Shown here in pieces: positions 10,601-23,400 of a DNA stretch of 64,000 nt. The first letter of the stretch is position 1, and each line of letters opens with the position of its first letter. The notes beneath the pieces were generated by a model, which was given only the letters and a program-made list of their open reading frames with translations, was not told the origin of the DNA and made no database searches. A program made the position numbers and the translations under genes. Source of the DNA: Tanypteryx hageni (Eukaryota > Arthropoda > Insecta > Odonata > Petaluridae); NCBI GenBank assembly GCA_028673005.1, contig CM054116.1, forward strand, positions 36,366,854 through 36,430,853, given 5' to 3'.

Positions 10601-13319
10601 AGCAGACAAATTGATATGTTTTAATTTATGCTAGAATTCTATCACTCGGGAAATCTAAGACAAATATACTAGCAAGAGCAACGGTTCGCACATATTTTTC
10701 AATGAAAATATTTTAAAAGGTCAAACGAAAACATTATTTTCATAAAAATAAACACGCAATGAGAGATTTCAAATGGAATTAATTCGTATAATTACGCTTA
10801 CAGCGGCTACGAATTTTTTGTGTGCAAAGTTCTCTGGCGAGCTCTTTTTAGTGGTTTTTCAAATAAATCCGCTTATGCGTTCAGTTTTCCATCTGTCTAT
10901 CCGACGCGCTAACTCCTCTTAAACCAATAGCAGAGAGAGACTTAGTTTTTTCGCCAATCGGATCAGCATTCTGTCTCGTCGTGAACGTTTTTCTCGGTTT
11001 GTCCATTTGTCTGATTTTTTAACCGCCATTTACTGTCTGCTTCTACAGTTCTTTCCTCATTTGTTTTATTAAGCTAATTAAATCGATTCGCACATTCAAT
11101 CACGAAACACTTTTATTTTTCACAGTTTCAAGCGCTCGCTCACGCATGTGGTCGTTACCTTTTTTCTCTTGATCGATTTTCTTGAATTTTTAGTCTCTCT
11201 CTCTTCTCTCCTCCTCCTCAAAACGGATTCCTCGTAAGAAGATTTCAGCGGCGGCTGGGATTGTTCCCAAGACAATCGCCTGCTGAGCGCCAAAATATAG
11301 TGCATTCTACTTCGCCATTGTTCATTCAGTCCTTTTCCTTGTTTGGTGACCCTCTTAAAGGATGGAAATGCCCGCGATCGTAGTTTACACGATTTCACGC
11401 TTTCATTGACATTTTTTCTAGTAAATCCGAAAAAAATCGATCGAGACGTACTTCTTTGACTTTATTATATGCATCGTCATGTCACATGCGTGGGTGTGGG
11501 TCAAAACGCGGCCGAATTAAATTTCCTCCACTAGCGCCAAACAAACATATTGATTTCAGACACTTATCTGCAAACAGTTGCATATTATTTTCATTCGCTA
11601 AAATAAAGTAAGGCGGAAAAAGTTATTTTATATAGAATTCAATTTTATATCCAATTTAAAGTATTTTATTTTCGAGATTGTTGGCTTTAAAAATTATTCA
11701 TGATGTACGTGTCGACACAGCCCGCAACTAACCACGTGACTAGCGATGCGATTGAGATTCTAAGAAACTGAGTGAGTCGGAACGATTGGCGGTTTCTCCT
11801 CAATTTTATCGATGGAGAACCATTCGTGAAGCTAACACCGAGTACGTGACGGATGTGAACGGTTTTGGCAGCAAAACACGAATTACTTTTTCGGAACGGC
11901 AGCGGAAATTCCCTCAGAATCCTCACTAAAAGACACTACTTGGGGAAAGAAATGATTGGCAGAATGTTTCCTAGCCGTCAAATACGCCTTCATTTTTTGG
12001 ATTGTGAAGCGGAGAGCAATAACTCGTAGAGAGTTCTAAAAAGAAGTACAATGAAGACGAAGTTACTCGGATGTCATAACATGTCCGTCAAAAGAACAGC
12101 ACTGAAGAGTTCTGTGAAGTGATCTTGGGATGCTTTTGCCCCAGTCGATATGGCAACCCCCCCCCCTAGGGCAGCAAGTTCAAATGGAAAAGGACGTTTG
12201 CGGCATTATGAAGTGGAATCATCTCCTACTAGTCCAGAGTTATAGAGAAATTAAAGGAATAATTTTCAACGTATCAGATAAAATCAATTCTCTGGTTCTC
12301 TTCCTCCACTTAGGACTTATAACAAAAACTCATAACAACCTTGATCTTCCGTTATCGGCGCGACGCATACCCCTTGGGAAATACTAGTTGTTTACATACC
12401 GCACGAGTAAAACTACGATAAATCACAAGAGATGACAACAAAGAGCCATCGCACGGAATCCAACTTTTTATTCTCCGCGATTTTTCGCTAATTTGTCAAT
12501 GTCAATTACATGCGGTGCAGCTGGGCTCAACCTTTCCAAAGTCCAGCGCTAATCCCGTGGTATGAGGCGCAAGGTATTGCGGTTTAGGACGCTGTGAAAT
12601 GCACGGAATGTCGCTCCTCTTGAAACCATCCATCTCGCGAAACAAGTCGAGCATGGATGCAAAATTCTGATGGTCAAAGTATACGATATTCATGCGGTAT
12701 CTAAAGGTTATTTTCATATTGATACAGTCCAAATAAGGTAGGTGATCTAACATGATTTCTAAAAATGTTATGTAAGTAAGATTTATTTAATGATGTTTGT
12801 ATTTCAATGGAAAATTTCGATAAATTAAAAGGTTAAATTTAAATGTGAATACGAAAATAGTAATGACGAGAGATCAAATCGCTAATACTTTTAACTAAAA
12901 TACAATACGTGCCATTAATTGCGAAGGGAATGTCACAAGGTAATGTTTTAAAAATTATCCTGATTCTAAACACAAAGAAAAAGAAATTCTCCAAAAGAGG
13001 GTTCATGACGCAATTTTTCATGAACAAAAATATATTTGACGTTGAGCGACTTCTTCCGTGGCAAAAATCGACCGTCAAGGTGCCTCAGTCTTAAGATGAG
13101 GAACTTCAATAAGAACGTCGGATTTCTTTTTAATTGACCAATTATCTGTGCATAAGAAAACACCTTCTACAAAACATTGAAAATAGACACTCGTAATTGG
13201 ACGATACCATTAATTACGATTCTCCGGATACAAGCGACTGCGGGACGCTGAGTCGATTGGTGAAGCACCATTCTTTCATCACGCTAACGCAGTGTTTTTT
13301 TAACTCTTCTTTCTCCTTT
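10601..13319. other. Non-coding stretch
   Basis: No gene or bounded repeat recognised. A run of 12 C lies near 12158-12169. Several frames of 60-92 codons lack any domain. Confidence 0.4.
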
Positions 13320-13760
13320 CGTCCACCCCTATATTTCCTAACTTTCGCTCAACAGGTTTTCTCCGTCTTTTTTCCGCATCTTACACAATTTCCCTCATTC
13401 CGCCCATTTAATCCACCTTTTTTCTTCGTCCTCGTCCGTGCCCCTCCTCCCTATCCCCTTCCTCCCTCTCCCCCACCTCCCTCTCCCCCACCTCCCTCTC
13501 CCCCACCTCCCTCTCTCCTTCCCCCCTCACCATCCTTCCGGCTGTGACATTGGTCCTTTTGTCACTGTCTCTCGATCCGTGAAGAGTGGATCCGCAGGCT
13601 GGGCCGGGGGAGCGGGAAAGAGAGGGAGGGAGATGTGGGATGGAAGGGGATGTAGGGGGATGTAGGGAGATATAGGGACATGGTGGGGGGGAGGAATGAG
13701 AGAGGGAGGGGGATGTGTGGCGGGGAGAGGGAGAGGGGGGAGGCGTCGCCGGAGAGTAAT
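13320..13760. repeat. Pyrimidine-rich block facing a purine-rich block
   Basis: 13320-13530 is CT-rich on the plus strand and contains a 15-bp minisatellite (CTCCCTCTCCCCCAC units, 13460-13515). 13600-13750 is GA/GGA-rich. The two halves are roughly complementary in composition and could pair. The proline-rich and Arg/Glu-rich translations on both strands are by-products of the repeat. Confidence 0.6.
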
Positions 13761-16700
13761 GAAATGCCCGGGAGAGGACGCGCGCGAAAAAAAAATCACT
13801 TCCACTCATTGCGGAGGAAAAGGATTTTGAAACATTGTGAGGTCTTCTCCGGAAAGGTTTCGGTCTTCTACCGTTTCGTCCTCTCGGGCCGTTGACGACG
13901 AAATTCGCCTATTTAACGACCCTTTTAAAGGAACGAGTAAAAAGACCCGGCCGGGTTTTGAACCTTGAACTCGCAGATGGTAAAAATACAGATTTGAGAA
14001 GTCGGTGGAAATGTTTTACGATGTCGTTCGCATCCATATACATATATACATTTTGGATGTAGGCCAAACGGCGTAATCTTTATTATCCAGTTTTAAGAGC
14101 TCTTTTGACCTCGATTATGACGAGGACACTTTTTAATAATTTAATGTCATGAACTTACCAAGAGTTCCGCTATCGGTTTTCGTTCACATTCCGCGAGTAA
14201 CCGCAGCGCTCGAGACAAAAAAATAAAGCAGCAGGAATATCTCTCGACGAAAATTAGTTTCAGTGGTTATGTCTGCATTTTTACAAGCTCTTCATGAAAA
14301 AAGTCATTCACGTTACGCGAGAGACAATATATAATTCTCCTATTATATATAACCTTTTAGATATAATAATTACGTAGTTGGATATTATCGAAATAGAAGC
14401 GACGACTATTTCACGATACGTGCTCTCCTAAAGAAGTGAAAATTTTCCTAATAAATTTCGAACGTAATGATTCAGTTGTCGCTGGCAGTAAATCTTATGA
14501 GACAATTCTCTCAAACTGATCAACAGAAAAACAAATCTAATTCATTCTGAGTAAAATAAAAAAAGTTGGATACACCTATGTATCACAATGATTCTGAGCT
14601 TCCTCAGATCTGCGCACTTGATCCCATTGTTGTCTCTGGCTCCAATTGGCGAGGAGAAAAAAATAATCGCTGCAGTTAATAAAAGACATTATTCGACTGG
14701 GTTGGCGCAAAAACGTGATACGAAGGGTAAATTGCGGATTAAAATATGACTTCATTAAATCATCCTGGGCATCGCGTACTACGTATTTCGGGGGATGAAA
14801 AAAACGACACGTCCGAATGAAGTTAATTAAGGCTTTTACCCGAGACGCGCGGCGCTTTCATTATTATCCGTCTATTTCAAATTAGTTCAATTGCCTCAAA
14901 TCAAATGCAGAAGGCGCAAAAGGTTAGGACAAATTCCGGTAAAAAACAACACATTTAGAGAATTATAGAGAATAGAGAGAGAGAGAGAGAAACGGATGAT
15001 AAGTTAATTTTGCACGAACTGTCTCCATCGGATACCAAAAGAAATGCTTCATTCCGAATGCCTAATGAGGTGGAATAATCTTCGTCTCCTGTAGGCTTTA
15101 ATGGTACACCCGAGAAGGTCTTTCTCATTGGAAAATGTGACGGTGAAATCATTTCGCCTTCTGCGTCTAGGATGCCAAAAAACTTATCTCTTCCAGGCTA
15201 AAATCCTTTACGAGTTAAGAAGGAAGAGGAGGGGGCAAAATGATAAGGACTTTCCTCATTTAAAAAAAAGAAACAAAACAAAATCCTGCAAAGATGATGG
15301 TTACTTTTCGGATTCCCCCTCATCCTAATGCCGCGTGAAATTGCTTGCCTAAAAATATAAGCGAAAAGACTTCGGCTAAAAAAATTAGTAAGGCGTTTCC
15401 AGGCGCTAGGGAAAAAAATGAGCCGAAAGGAGAGTGGAAACAAAAAAGCCGAGAGAGGCGGGCTTAAAAAAAAAAGGATCGCATAATAGAATATCCTACC
15501 GCGGGCTTATTTTTTTCGTATCCGAGCGAACACAGTGATGACGTCCGTCTTTTCTTTCCGCCGTTAAAATAAATTAAAGCAGAGAAAAAAAGGATGATTT
15601 TTTTTTACACCGGAGCGACTCGAAATGCTCACATCCCGTGTTTTTTTCACGGTATGCAGCCCAAACGAATGAGGAAAATGCTCCTCGCCCATCTTCCCAC
15701 TTTATTAATGTGTCCGCGGAGCAAATGGACTCGGCGGTGACGAGGAAGTCGGCGTGCAAGGGCGGAGAAAATGAGACTGTGGCTGGAAGGGGGGAGGGGG
15801 GGGAGAGATTGGACGGGAATAAAACAAAAGCCGAGCGAAAGATGGTGTTTCATTTCTCTCCCCCGGATCCGCTCAGCTTCCAGGAGCACGAAACGTTGAG
15901 GCGGTACGAATATTTACGCGAGAAGCGAGAGTGAAAAAATAAGTTTCCGCGATGAAAAACAAAGGGCCCGTTCTTTGTTTTATGCGGCTTAATTTATTAC
16001 CTATTATTACCTCCATACATTGGAACGGTTCTTTCGTTTATGAGGTGGTCTTTCCGAGAAAGCTTCGTCTTTTTTCCCGCTTCGTTCCGCGAGTAATCTT
16101 ATGAATGTAAAGAAGGGCAGTGTTTCTAATTTCTAGAAATAGAGGCAAGTATCCCACGATAAAATTTTTTGACGTTTTAACCCAGATCCAAATTTGTGTA
16201 GAAACCTATGGGCTTCCTTCCACATTTTAACAGAAGTTGAATCCATCGGCTTATAATTGGTAACAAAAAATCATAAAATGTTACTTAGTTTATATTTTTA
16301 GTTAAAATTGTTTTCATTCGCAAACAATAATTCGCTCCTGGATCGACTAAAATGTATCTGATCAATTTATGTAACTAAAACCAATAATCCAAGCATATAT
16401 GTATATTTTGGTGATATAAAATTTGGCATACGCAAAGGTTCAAAAAGCAAGACATTCGCCGAGAGCGCAAAAAGTATAATTACGTTTGATAGAAGTGTTT
16501 GCCAAGTTTAATCGGCTCACAAATATTCGATTCGCTCCGTCACCAGCCTCGACGCAACGAACACAAGGTCTCATTCTAGAATTGCATAATCTATCACTTT
16601 GGTATCAACTACGCAACCCATAAGTGAAGGCGGAAAGTAGAAGAAAAATCCCTTCCTGAGCCGCATTCGGCAATATATTTTCATCGCACGTAATATAAAT

Positions 16701-16809
16701 GCATGAATTTAAAATTTAAATAGATTAGCAGGGGCAATTTTGAGGTTTTTTTTAACCTTCCCGACCCTGATCTTCAGGATTACGCTTGATTCCCTCCCTC
16801 TTCCGTTTC
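13761..16809. other. Non-coding stretch
   Basis: AT-rich with scattered purine-rich patches and a (GA)n run at 14974-14992. No gene, RNA gene or bounded element recognised. Confidence 0.4.
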
Positions 16810-16868
16810 CTACGGGAGAAAGGGAGGGAGATAGCGAGAGAGAGAGAGAGCGAGAGAGAGAGAGCAGC
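16810..16868. repeat. GA microsatellite
   Basis: (GA)n interrupted by GC and GGGA units. Confidence 0.8.
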
Positions 16869-17517
16869 AGCAAACCACGATGGGAAACGCTAATGAAGAT
16901 CCAATCCCACCCCTCGAAGTTTTCCATTAACCATCAGGCCAAGAGAAACGAGCGCTGGGGAAATGCTCGGAAAATCCGGGCCACCAATTAAGGCAGAAAG
17001 AAATTTGCGACTTACTTCCAAACTCGAATCGTCTGGAAGCGATAAAAGTCGAAAACCGACGACTTTCCGCATAGTATTCCATCGGGAATGCCCTATTGAG
17101 CGTCACCACACATAATGGGGTTACATTGTAGCCATACACGGGCAAAGAAATAAATCGAATGTTTTTTTAGTTGCGGTAACGCGTAATATTCTGTTTCGGC
17201 GCATATATTGTTTCGTTTCGAAGCAGTTTATTTCGTGGCATAAGCCGCGATCCATTCCAATATTGCCAATCAATTTTTCCCACGCAGCAGATTAAAACGC
17301 ATTAAAATTCTGAACGTTTTGCAAAAAACAATGGCCAACGCTTCGGGATCGGAGTGGAAAACTCGATAAAGCAATGAAAATGATGAATTCAATTTTTTTC
17401 AATGCAACATTTTTTTCGTATTTTCGTGTCGAGCGGAGTGAACGTAAAAGCAAGCAAGGTGAAAAGAGCTTCGAGATGAAGTTGACACATTTTTAAGCAT
17501 GGCTATTACGATCACCC
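16869..17517. other. Non-coding stretch
   Basis: Nothing recognised. Confidence 0.35.
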
Positions 17518-17534
17518 AGACACACACACGCACG

Positions 17535-17583
<49 letters not shown>

Positions 17584-17584
17584 G
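17518..17584. repeat. AC then AT microsatellite
   Basis: (AC)n with ACGC variants followed by (AT)n, ending exactly where the Helitron-like array begins. Helitrons insert between A and T, so an AT run is a plausible target. Confidence 0.85.
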
Positions 17585-18232
17585 CTAGTAGAAGGTGCTT
17601 GCATTCTGCAAGCATATCATCTCACCTTGAAAAACATTCATTTTTCAAACAGATATTTCACCATTACAAATATTTCTTTAATTCTAAAGATTTCACCTCC
17701 GCAGCGAGTTTCGTTTTTCCCTTATGAAAAATAATAGATTAAAACAATCTTCAAACTTTGCAATTTTAAGAATTCTATACTTTTTCCATTATGGGGTACT
17801 AATGCTACACATTTATGCCTAATTTTAAAGTTGTAGCACTTCTAGAAGTGAAATCATTTTTTTCTAATTGTTTAAATTTTAAACATTTTTAACGGCCTCT
17901 CCAATATATTTATGGAGAAATTCAAATGTTTATTTGGGCAAATGTACTATTCTGTAAATAACTTGAAATTTTCAGCTTCCTAGCTCATTCCGTAGTACCT
18001 AAAGACATAAACACATAACATAAACCTTGAAAATTGGTTTAAACAATTGCGAATTTTTAGCGGCCGCATTGTTGCACTTTTTCAAGATTTTCGTTTTTTC
18101 TAGTTGGTTTTGCACAAAATCCCACCTAAGAAAAAAATTTCGAATCTCCAGCTCATCTGGAAGTGCCTAAACATTAGTATCCTCCTATATGTTATAACCT
18201 CCTCCTCTGTAAGGAACGTCTATATATAATGA
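17585..18232 (-). mobile_element. Helitron-like non-autonomous element, monomer 1
   Basis: Read on the minus strand the unit starts TCATTATATATAGACG and ends with a 7-bp-stem hairpin (GCTTGCAGAATGCAAGC) followed 12 bases later by CTAG. TC at the start and a hairpin shortly before CTRR at the end are the known Helitron termini. No Rep/helicase frame is present. Compared with monomers 2 and 3 it lacks an internal stretch of about 130 bp. Confidence 0.6.
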
Positions 18233-18234
18233 TA

Positions 18235-18985
18235 CTAGTAGTTGATGCTTGCATTCTGCAAGCGTATCATCTCAACATAAAAAACATTAATTTTTCGTAT
18301 TTCATCATTACACATATTTTTTTAATTCTAAATATTTCACCTCCGGAGCGATTTTCGGTTTTCCCTTATGTAAAAATAATAGATTAAAACAATCCCAAAA
18401 CCTTGCAATTTTAAGAATTTTATACTTTCTTCATTATGGGGTACTAATGATACACATTTCTGCCAAATTTTAAGGTTGTAGTACTTCTAGAAGTGAAATA
18501 ATATTTTTCCAATTGTTTAAATTTTATAAATTTTTAACGGCCGTCGCAATATGTTTATGGAGAGATTCAAATATTTATTTGTGCAAATGCACTACTCTGT
18601 ACATAACTTAAAAATTTCAGCTTCGTAGCTCATCCCGTAATGTCTAAACAGTTACCTATTTGTTTAAACTTTAAGAATTTTTAACTGCCAAACAAATTAC
18701 AATATCAAAATTTGTATAATCCCTATTTCTTTTTTTTTAGGAATTCTACTTATAAAAAAAATTCAACTCCGTAGCACATGGGAAAATACATAAACCTTGA
18801 AAATTTGTTTAAACAATGGCGAATTTTTAGCGGCCGGATTGTTGCATTATTTCATGATTTTCGTTTTTTGTAGTCGCTTTTGCACAAAATCCTACCTATG
18901 AAAAAAATTTCGAATCTCCAGCCCACCTGGAAGTGCCTAAACATTAGTATCCTCCTCCTCTGTAAGAAACGTCGATATATAATGA
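18235..18985 (-). mobile_element. Helitron-like non-autonomous element, monomer 2
   Basis: Same termini and order of blocks as monomer 1, including the same hairpin. Only two bases separate it from monomer 1. It has the internal stretch (about 18645-18780) that monomer 1 lacks. No coding frame. Confidence 0.6.
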
Positions 18986-19772
18986 CTAGTAGAAGGTGCT
19001 TGCATACTTCAAGCATTTAATCTCAACTTGAAAAAAATATTAATTTTTCAGAGAGATATTTCATCATGAGAAATATTTCTTTAATTCTAAAGATTTCTCC
19101 TGTGGATGGGTTTTCGTTTTTTCATTAGGGAACAATAATGGAGTAAAACAATAACTATTTTTTGCAATTTTCGAAATAATATACTTTTTCACATTGAGTT
19201 AATAATGCCACAAATTTCTGCCAAATTTTAAATTTATCGTACAATCAGAAGTGAAATAACATTTATCTAATTGTTTAAATTTAAATAATTTTTAACGGCC
19301 AAAATAACAATTTTATTGATAAATTGAAATGTGTATTCGTTTACATAAACTAACCTCTAAATAATTTAAAAATTTCAGCTCCCTGACATGCGGCATAGTG
19401 TCTAAGCATTTAGCTATTTGTTTAAACTTTAAGAATTTTTAATTGCCAAACAAATAAAAATAGCAAAATTTCTATAATCCCTATTTTGTTTTTTTACATA
19501 CCCTACTTCTAAAAAATTTTCAGCTCCGTAGCACATTTAGAAATACATAAACCTTGAAAATTTATTTAAACAATTGCGAATTTTTAGCGCCGCATTGTAG
19601 CACTTTTTTAAGATTTTCGTTTTTTCTAGTCGGTTTTGCACAAAATTCTACCTATGAAAAAAATTTCTAATCTCCAGCTCATCTGGAAGTGCCTAAACAT
19701 TAGTATACTCCTATATGTTATATGTTAAATGTTATATCCTCCTCCTCTGTAAGAAACGTCTATATATAATGA
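18986..19772 (-). mobile_element. Helitron-like non-autonomous element, monomer 3
   Basis: The most diverged monomer. Its terminal hairpin has decayed (GCTTG...CAAGC still pairs). It joins monomer 2 with no spacer: the CTAG of this unit is followed directly by the TC of the next on the minus strand. The base before its own TC is A, as expected for Helitron insertion between A and T. Confidence 0.55.
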
Positions 19773-19776
19773 TGTA

Positions 19777-20025
19777 TGAGCCCATTATTTTGAAAGTGAC
19801 ATAAGTCGAAATACTGAAAAAATTGAGTTTGTATCAGATACGCTCATCAAAATGGTCAAATTGTATATTTTGAAAATGTCGCGAGTCATAGTTCAAAATT
19901 TTATGGGTAGATAACACTACAAGTTTTACAGTTGAATGCCATTGAGAACACCTTCATTTTGAAAGTGAACTAAGTGTTTCCGGTAAAATAATATGACTTG
20001 TATCGCATTCAAAATAAGGAGCTCA
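19777..20025. mobile_element. TA-flanked MITE, 249 bp
   Basis: The ends are inverted repeats: TGAGCCCATTATTTTGAA on the left and TGAGCTCCTTATTTTGAA read inward from the right, 16 of 18 identical. TA occurs on both sides (19775-19776, 20026-20027), as for Tc1/mariner-type elements. No frame encodes a transposase. It lies four bases from the Helitron-like array and directly beside the next element. Confidence 0.6.
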
Positions 20026-20029
20026 TATA

Positions 20030-20946
20030 AGGTAACTGTACCCAATATGGCCTGTTCCCCAATTTGGCCTAATCTCCGTATCGAACGTACTATGTGACAA
20101 AATTGATATATAGTGGTTGCAGTATATCGGTAGAATGCTAACAAGTGTGTTTATATGAAATTCCGCTGGACGCGCTCAGTTGGCTGAATTTGCTGGAGTG
20201 TTTTGTTTGAGACCAGCGTTTGTGGTTACGTGCATCTAATTTCAAGACGTTGGTTAAGTCATTGTTTGTTAATTAATTAATTTGACCTTAGGCATTCTAC
20301 AAGATAATTGTCTCTACTATTAGTGGTGATTGATTTGGCAATTCATTGAGATGTCATGTGGTTCCAACGAAATATGTTTTACTAGTCCAAGTCTCCCCAT
20401 TACGGCCTATGTAGGCCATATTGCCCATTTTGTGAGCCTTAAATAATGACAATGAATTTTTTGAATGATTTTAGATCTCATTTTGTTGTTCATTTTTATA
20501 TTTAAATTAAATTTTGACCTCGTGCCTAAATCTATGGTGGTACAATTTTACGATTTCGACCTGTGTAAAATTAGAATCTTGACTTTTATTCTCTCATTTT
20601 TTAGTTATTTTTGCCTACCGACAATTTATTGTGACCATTTTTGAGCAATCAAGCATTAGAATTTTGATACAAGTACTTGATAAATATTTCAGATTCTTGT
20701 TCTCTATTTTGTGAACAATAACCCAATAGGCCATATTGAGATCACCTGTTCCTAATATGGCCTAACAGCAAGGTTTTGCAAAAATGCTAACCAGTAATTC
20801 CATGTTGAAGCGTTATAGTTGTAACATTTTTTCTGTTTACTTAAACTGTCTAAGAGTACATTATGTTAGTTTTTCTTTCAGCATTTGGGAAAGGTGCTTA
20901 AAAAATTAGTAAAGCTTAGCTAGACCATATTGGATAGAGTTACCTT
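20030..20946. mobile_element. Inverted-repeat DNA element, about 0.9 kb
   Basis: Left end AGGTAACTGTACCCAATATG is matched in reverse complement at the right end (AGGTAACTCTATCCAATATG), 18 of 20 identical. TA or TTA lies next to both ends, so a Tc1/mariner-type TA duplication is likely but one base is ambiguous. The CCAATATGGCCT phrase recurs inside (around 20390-20440 and 20730-20765) in both orientations, like sub-terminal binding sites. No long transposase frame remains. Confidence 0.6.
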
Positions 20947-21059
20947 TACATATATTTATATATATATATATTTATGAGGATACTCTGTGCACTAAAAAAA
21001 TCAGATCAATTCACAAACCATAAAGAGGACTTAATTCCTTTCATAGATAAGAGATATAT
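20947..21059. other. AT-rich linker
   Basis: (TA)n-rich sequence next to the preceding element; nothing else seen. Confidence 0.4.
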
Positions 21060-22385
21060 TCAAAACCATTCCCACTCCTCCGCTACGTGAGCTTTCTCCT
21101 TTCTTCCGAAAAAGAAGACCTTAAAGAAAGCACAACAACACGTGCGCGGAGAGGCACATGGACTTTTCCATTGAAAAAAGACCGAGAGGATCCAAGAAGA
21201 GGGAGGGAATTTTCGGGACGCACCCTTCAACCTCGTAAAACCCGTTTCCCCGTCACCTCCTGCGAATAATTCACCGGTCGTATATGACACAAAAATGCAC
21301 ATCCAGAAATATGACCGTTAATAAATCAACAATGTGGTTTGGGATCGGAGTGGAGGAGGGGGGAGAGAGGAGGGAGGGGAGGGGGAGGAGGGAGGGAGGA
21401 GGAAGAGAGCCGTCGCGAGCAGCTCCTCCCTCTCGGAAGGGAGAGCACGCCCCATTTCCATTGCTGCGAAGGAAGAAAATTGAAGCAACAACTCAAAAAA
21501 AGAGGGAGATAAAACGAGCCGATTCCTTATGTGATCCGAAGGAATAAAAGGGAGGCGGAGGATACTTCATGCGCATAAGTCGTGGGAAAGAGAGAGAGAG
21601 GGGGGTATGCGACAGTGGGAAATGACAGTGTGGGAGGCGGAGGGAAAAGAATGAAAAATGAGGCCGAGTGGATACACGCGGGGTTTAAAAAGATGGAGGG
21701 AGCCGAGGAATAGGGAAAGATAGATAGAGGGAGATAAAGAGAGAGATAAAGAGAGAGATAAAGAGAGAGATAAAGAGAGAGATAGACAGAGGGGGAGAAT
21801 GTGTGTGCGGAGCAGGGAACTATTCCCCGGATTTAATTTTCTCTTCCCATTTTTATTCGCTAAATCAAGGCATTTTGCCTTATCCGAGCTGGACCAAGAA
21901 AAAGGAAAGAGAGAGAGAGAAAGATATGCAGGTTAATTTCAGCGACCGTTTCATCGGAACGAGATTTCCGCGGAATACTTTTCACCACGGCGATGGGACC
22001 AAATTCAATAATTCAGTTTGGTCACGAAGGAAGTTTTTCCTTTCAAAAAAAAAAAAACAAAAGAATTTCCCGAGGCAATTGAGCCGATTCCCTTTTTCGG
22101 GAGAGGACCACTAGCGCGGGTAGGAGGGTCAAGGTTCATCGTAAAATTTCCTTTTATTATTTATTCGAATCTTTCTCTCGAAAAAATATCCCTCGTATTT
22201 GTTTTAAACGCATACAGTTCAAGTCCCGAAAGAGATGTCTCGCAAAAGAGGTCGAATTCAATAAAAGGAAAATTCTAGTGTGCCGCATGACACGATTTTA
22301 ATTTCTCTGTCACCCGCTATGTGGCAGGGTCATAGTACACATCGGTAGGAAAGTAGGCGAGATAGGATGCTTGTCGCCCCTAGGG
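21060..22385. other. Purine-rich non-coding stretch with microsatellite
   Basis: GA/GGA-rich from about 21350 to 21800, with a clear 14-bp tandem (GAGAGATAAAGAGA type units) at 21728-21785. The open frames here are compositional. No gene recognised. Confidence 0.5.
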
Positions 22386-22647
22386 CAGTGGTTCTCAACC
22401 GCTGGAGATAGGAGGGCATGTCGTCGAAAATTTTAATGGCGGCTTTTAAAAAATAAAGTAAATTTTGTTATGGAGAGTTTTCGTCTATTTCTTGCGTAAA
22501 TTTTAACAACAACGAAAACGATGTTTAGCCTTTAACTCTTCATTATCCTCCTTTTCTTAGTTCGGCGGATCGTAGTGTGCTGTGTGTTGCACACGTGAGC
22601 ATCGACCGCCATGTGTGCCGAGAAGGAAAAAAGGTCGAGAACCGCTG
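22386..22647. mobile_element. hAT-type MITE, 262 bp
   Basis: Left tip CAGTGGTTCTCAACCGCTGG; right end, read inward, CAGCGGTTCTCGACC. CAG-starting tips with GGTTCTCAA are typical of hAT elements such as the Charlie group. The flanking 8-mers CCCTAGGG and TCCTTAGA resemble the hAT preference (CTAG core) but match only 4 of 8, so the copy is old. No coding capacity. Confidence 0.6.
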
Positions 22648-22819
22648 TCCTTAGAGACCGCATATAAACAACCCTAGGAGATCTTGGGCGCCATTATGTT
22701 CGTTTTAACTTGCAATGGAACGTACAGATCACAGAAAAGAGAGAGTATATTAGAAACAGCGAGGGCGCAAGTAAATGGAAGGTGCCATCGGAAGAAAGAA
22801 ACCGAACGAGACGCAAAGG
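22648..22819. other. Non-coding linker
   Basis: Nothing recognised. Confidence 0.3.
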
Positions 22820-23400
22820 ACGAGGAGGAGGAGAGAGAGAGAGAGAGAGAAAAAGGGAAGGAGAGCCGGTGAGGGAGAAAAAGGAAGATGAAACGGATAG
22901 GAAATTGGTAAAAAGAGGGACAGATGGAAAAGCGTCGAGTGTGAATAACGCGGCGCGCAAGACGGCGATGGCAAGAAGAAAAGAACGGATAGGAGCGGAA
23001 AGGGGGTGGAGAGCAGGGGCGGGTGGGAAAGAGAATGAGAGAGCTGGAGTGAATCAGGGAGACAAGAGGGATATGTAAGAGAACAAAGAGAGAGAGAGAA
23101 AGGAAGAGCAAGAGAGAGAGGAGAGATAGAGTGAGAGAGAGAGGGGGTGAGAAGGTTGATCAAAAGAGCCAAGAGAGAGAGAGAGAGATTGAGAAAGGTC
23201 GAGTTCGGGAGAAGAGCGGGTTGGAGTGGAGGTGGTGGCAGAAGTAGGTGGAAGTAGGCGAGTGGACTGACTGAGAGAGCTGAGAGGGGCCAGACTGGCA
23301 GGAACACGACTTCCTCGCAGGAAGAAGGAAAAGAAGGAAGGATGAGAGAAGAGGGACGAGTGGAGTGTAGAAAGAGAACGAGAAAGAGATAGATTTCTTT
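22820..23400. repeat. GA-rich low-complexity tract
   Basis: Nearly pure purine on the plus strand with several (GA)n runs. Minus-strand frames of up to 185 codons rich in Ser, Leu and Phe are artefacts of this composition. Confidence 0.75.

Noticed and set aside
22750..23307. 185-codon minus-strand frame
   Set aside because: Ser/Leu/Pro-rich translation of a GA-rich tract, open in several frames at once.
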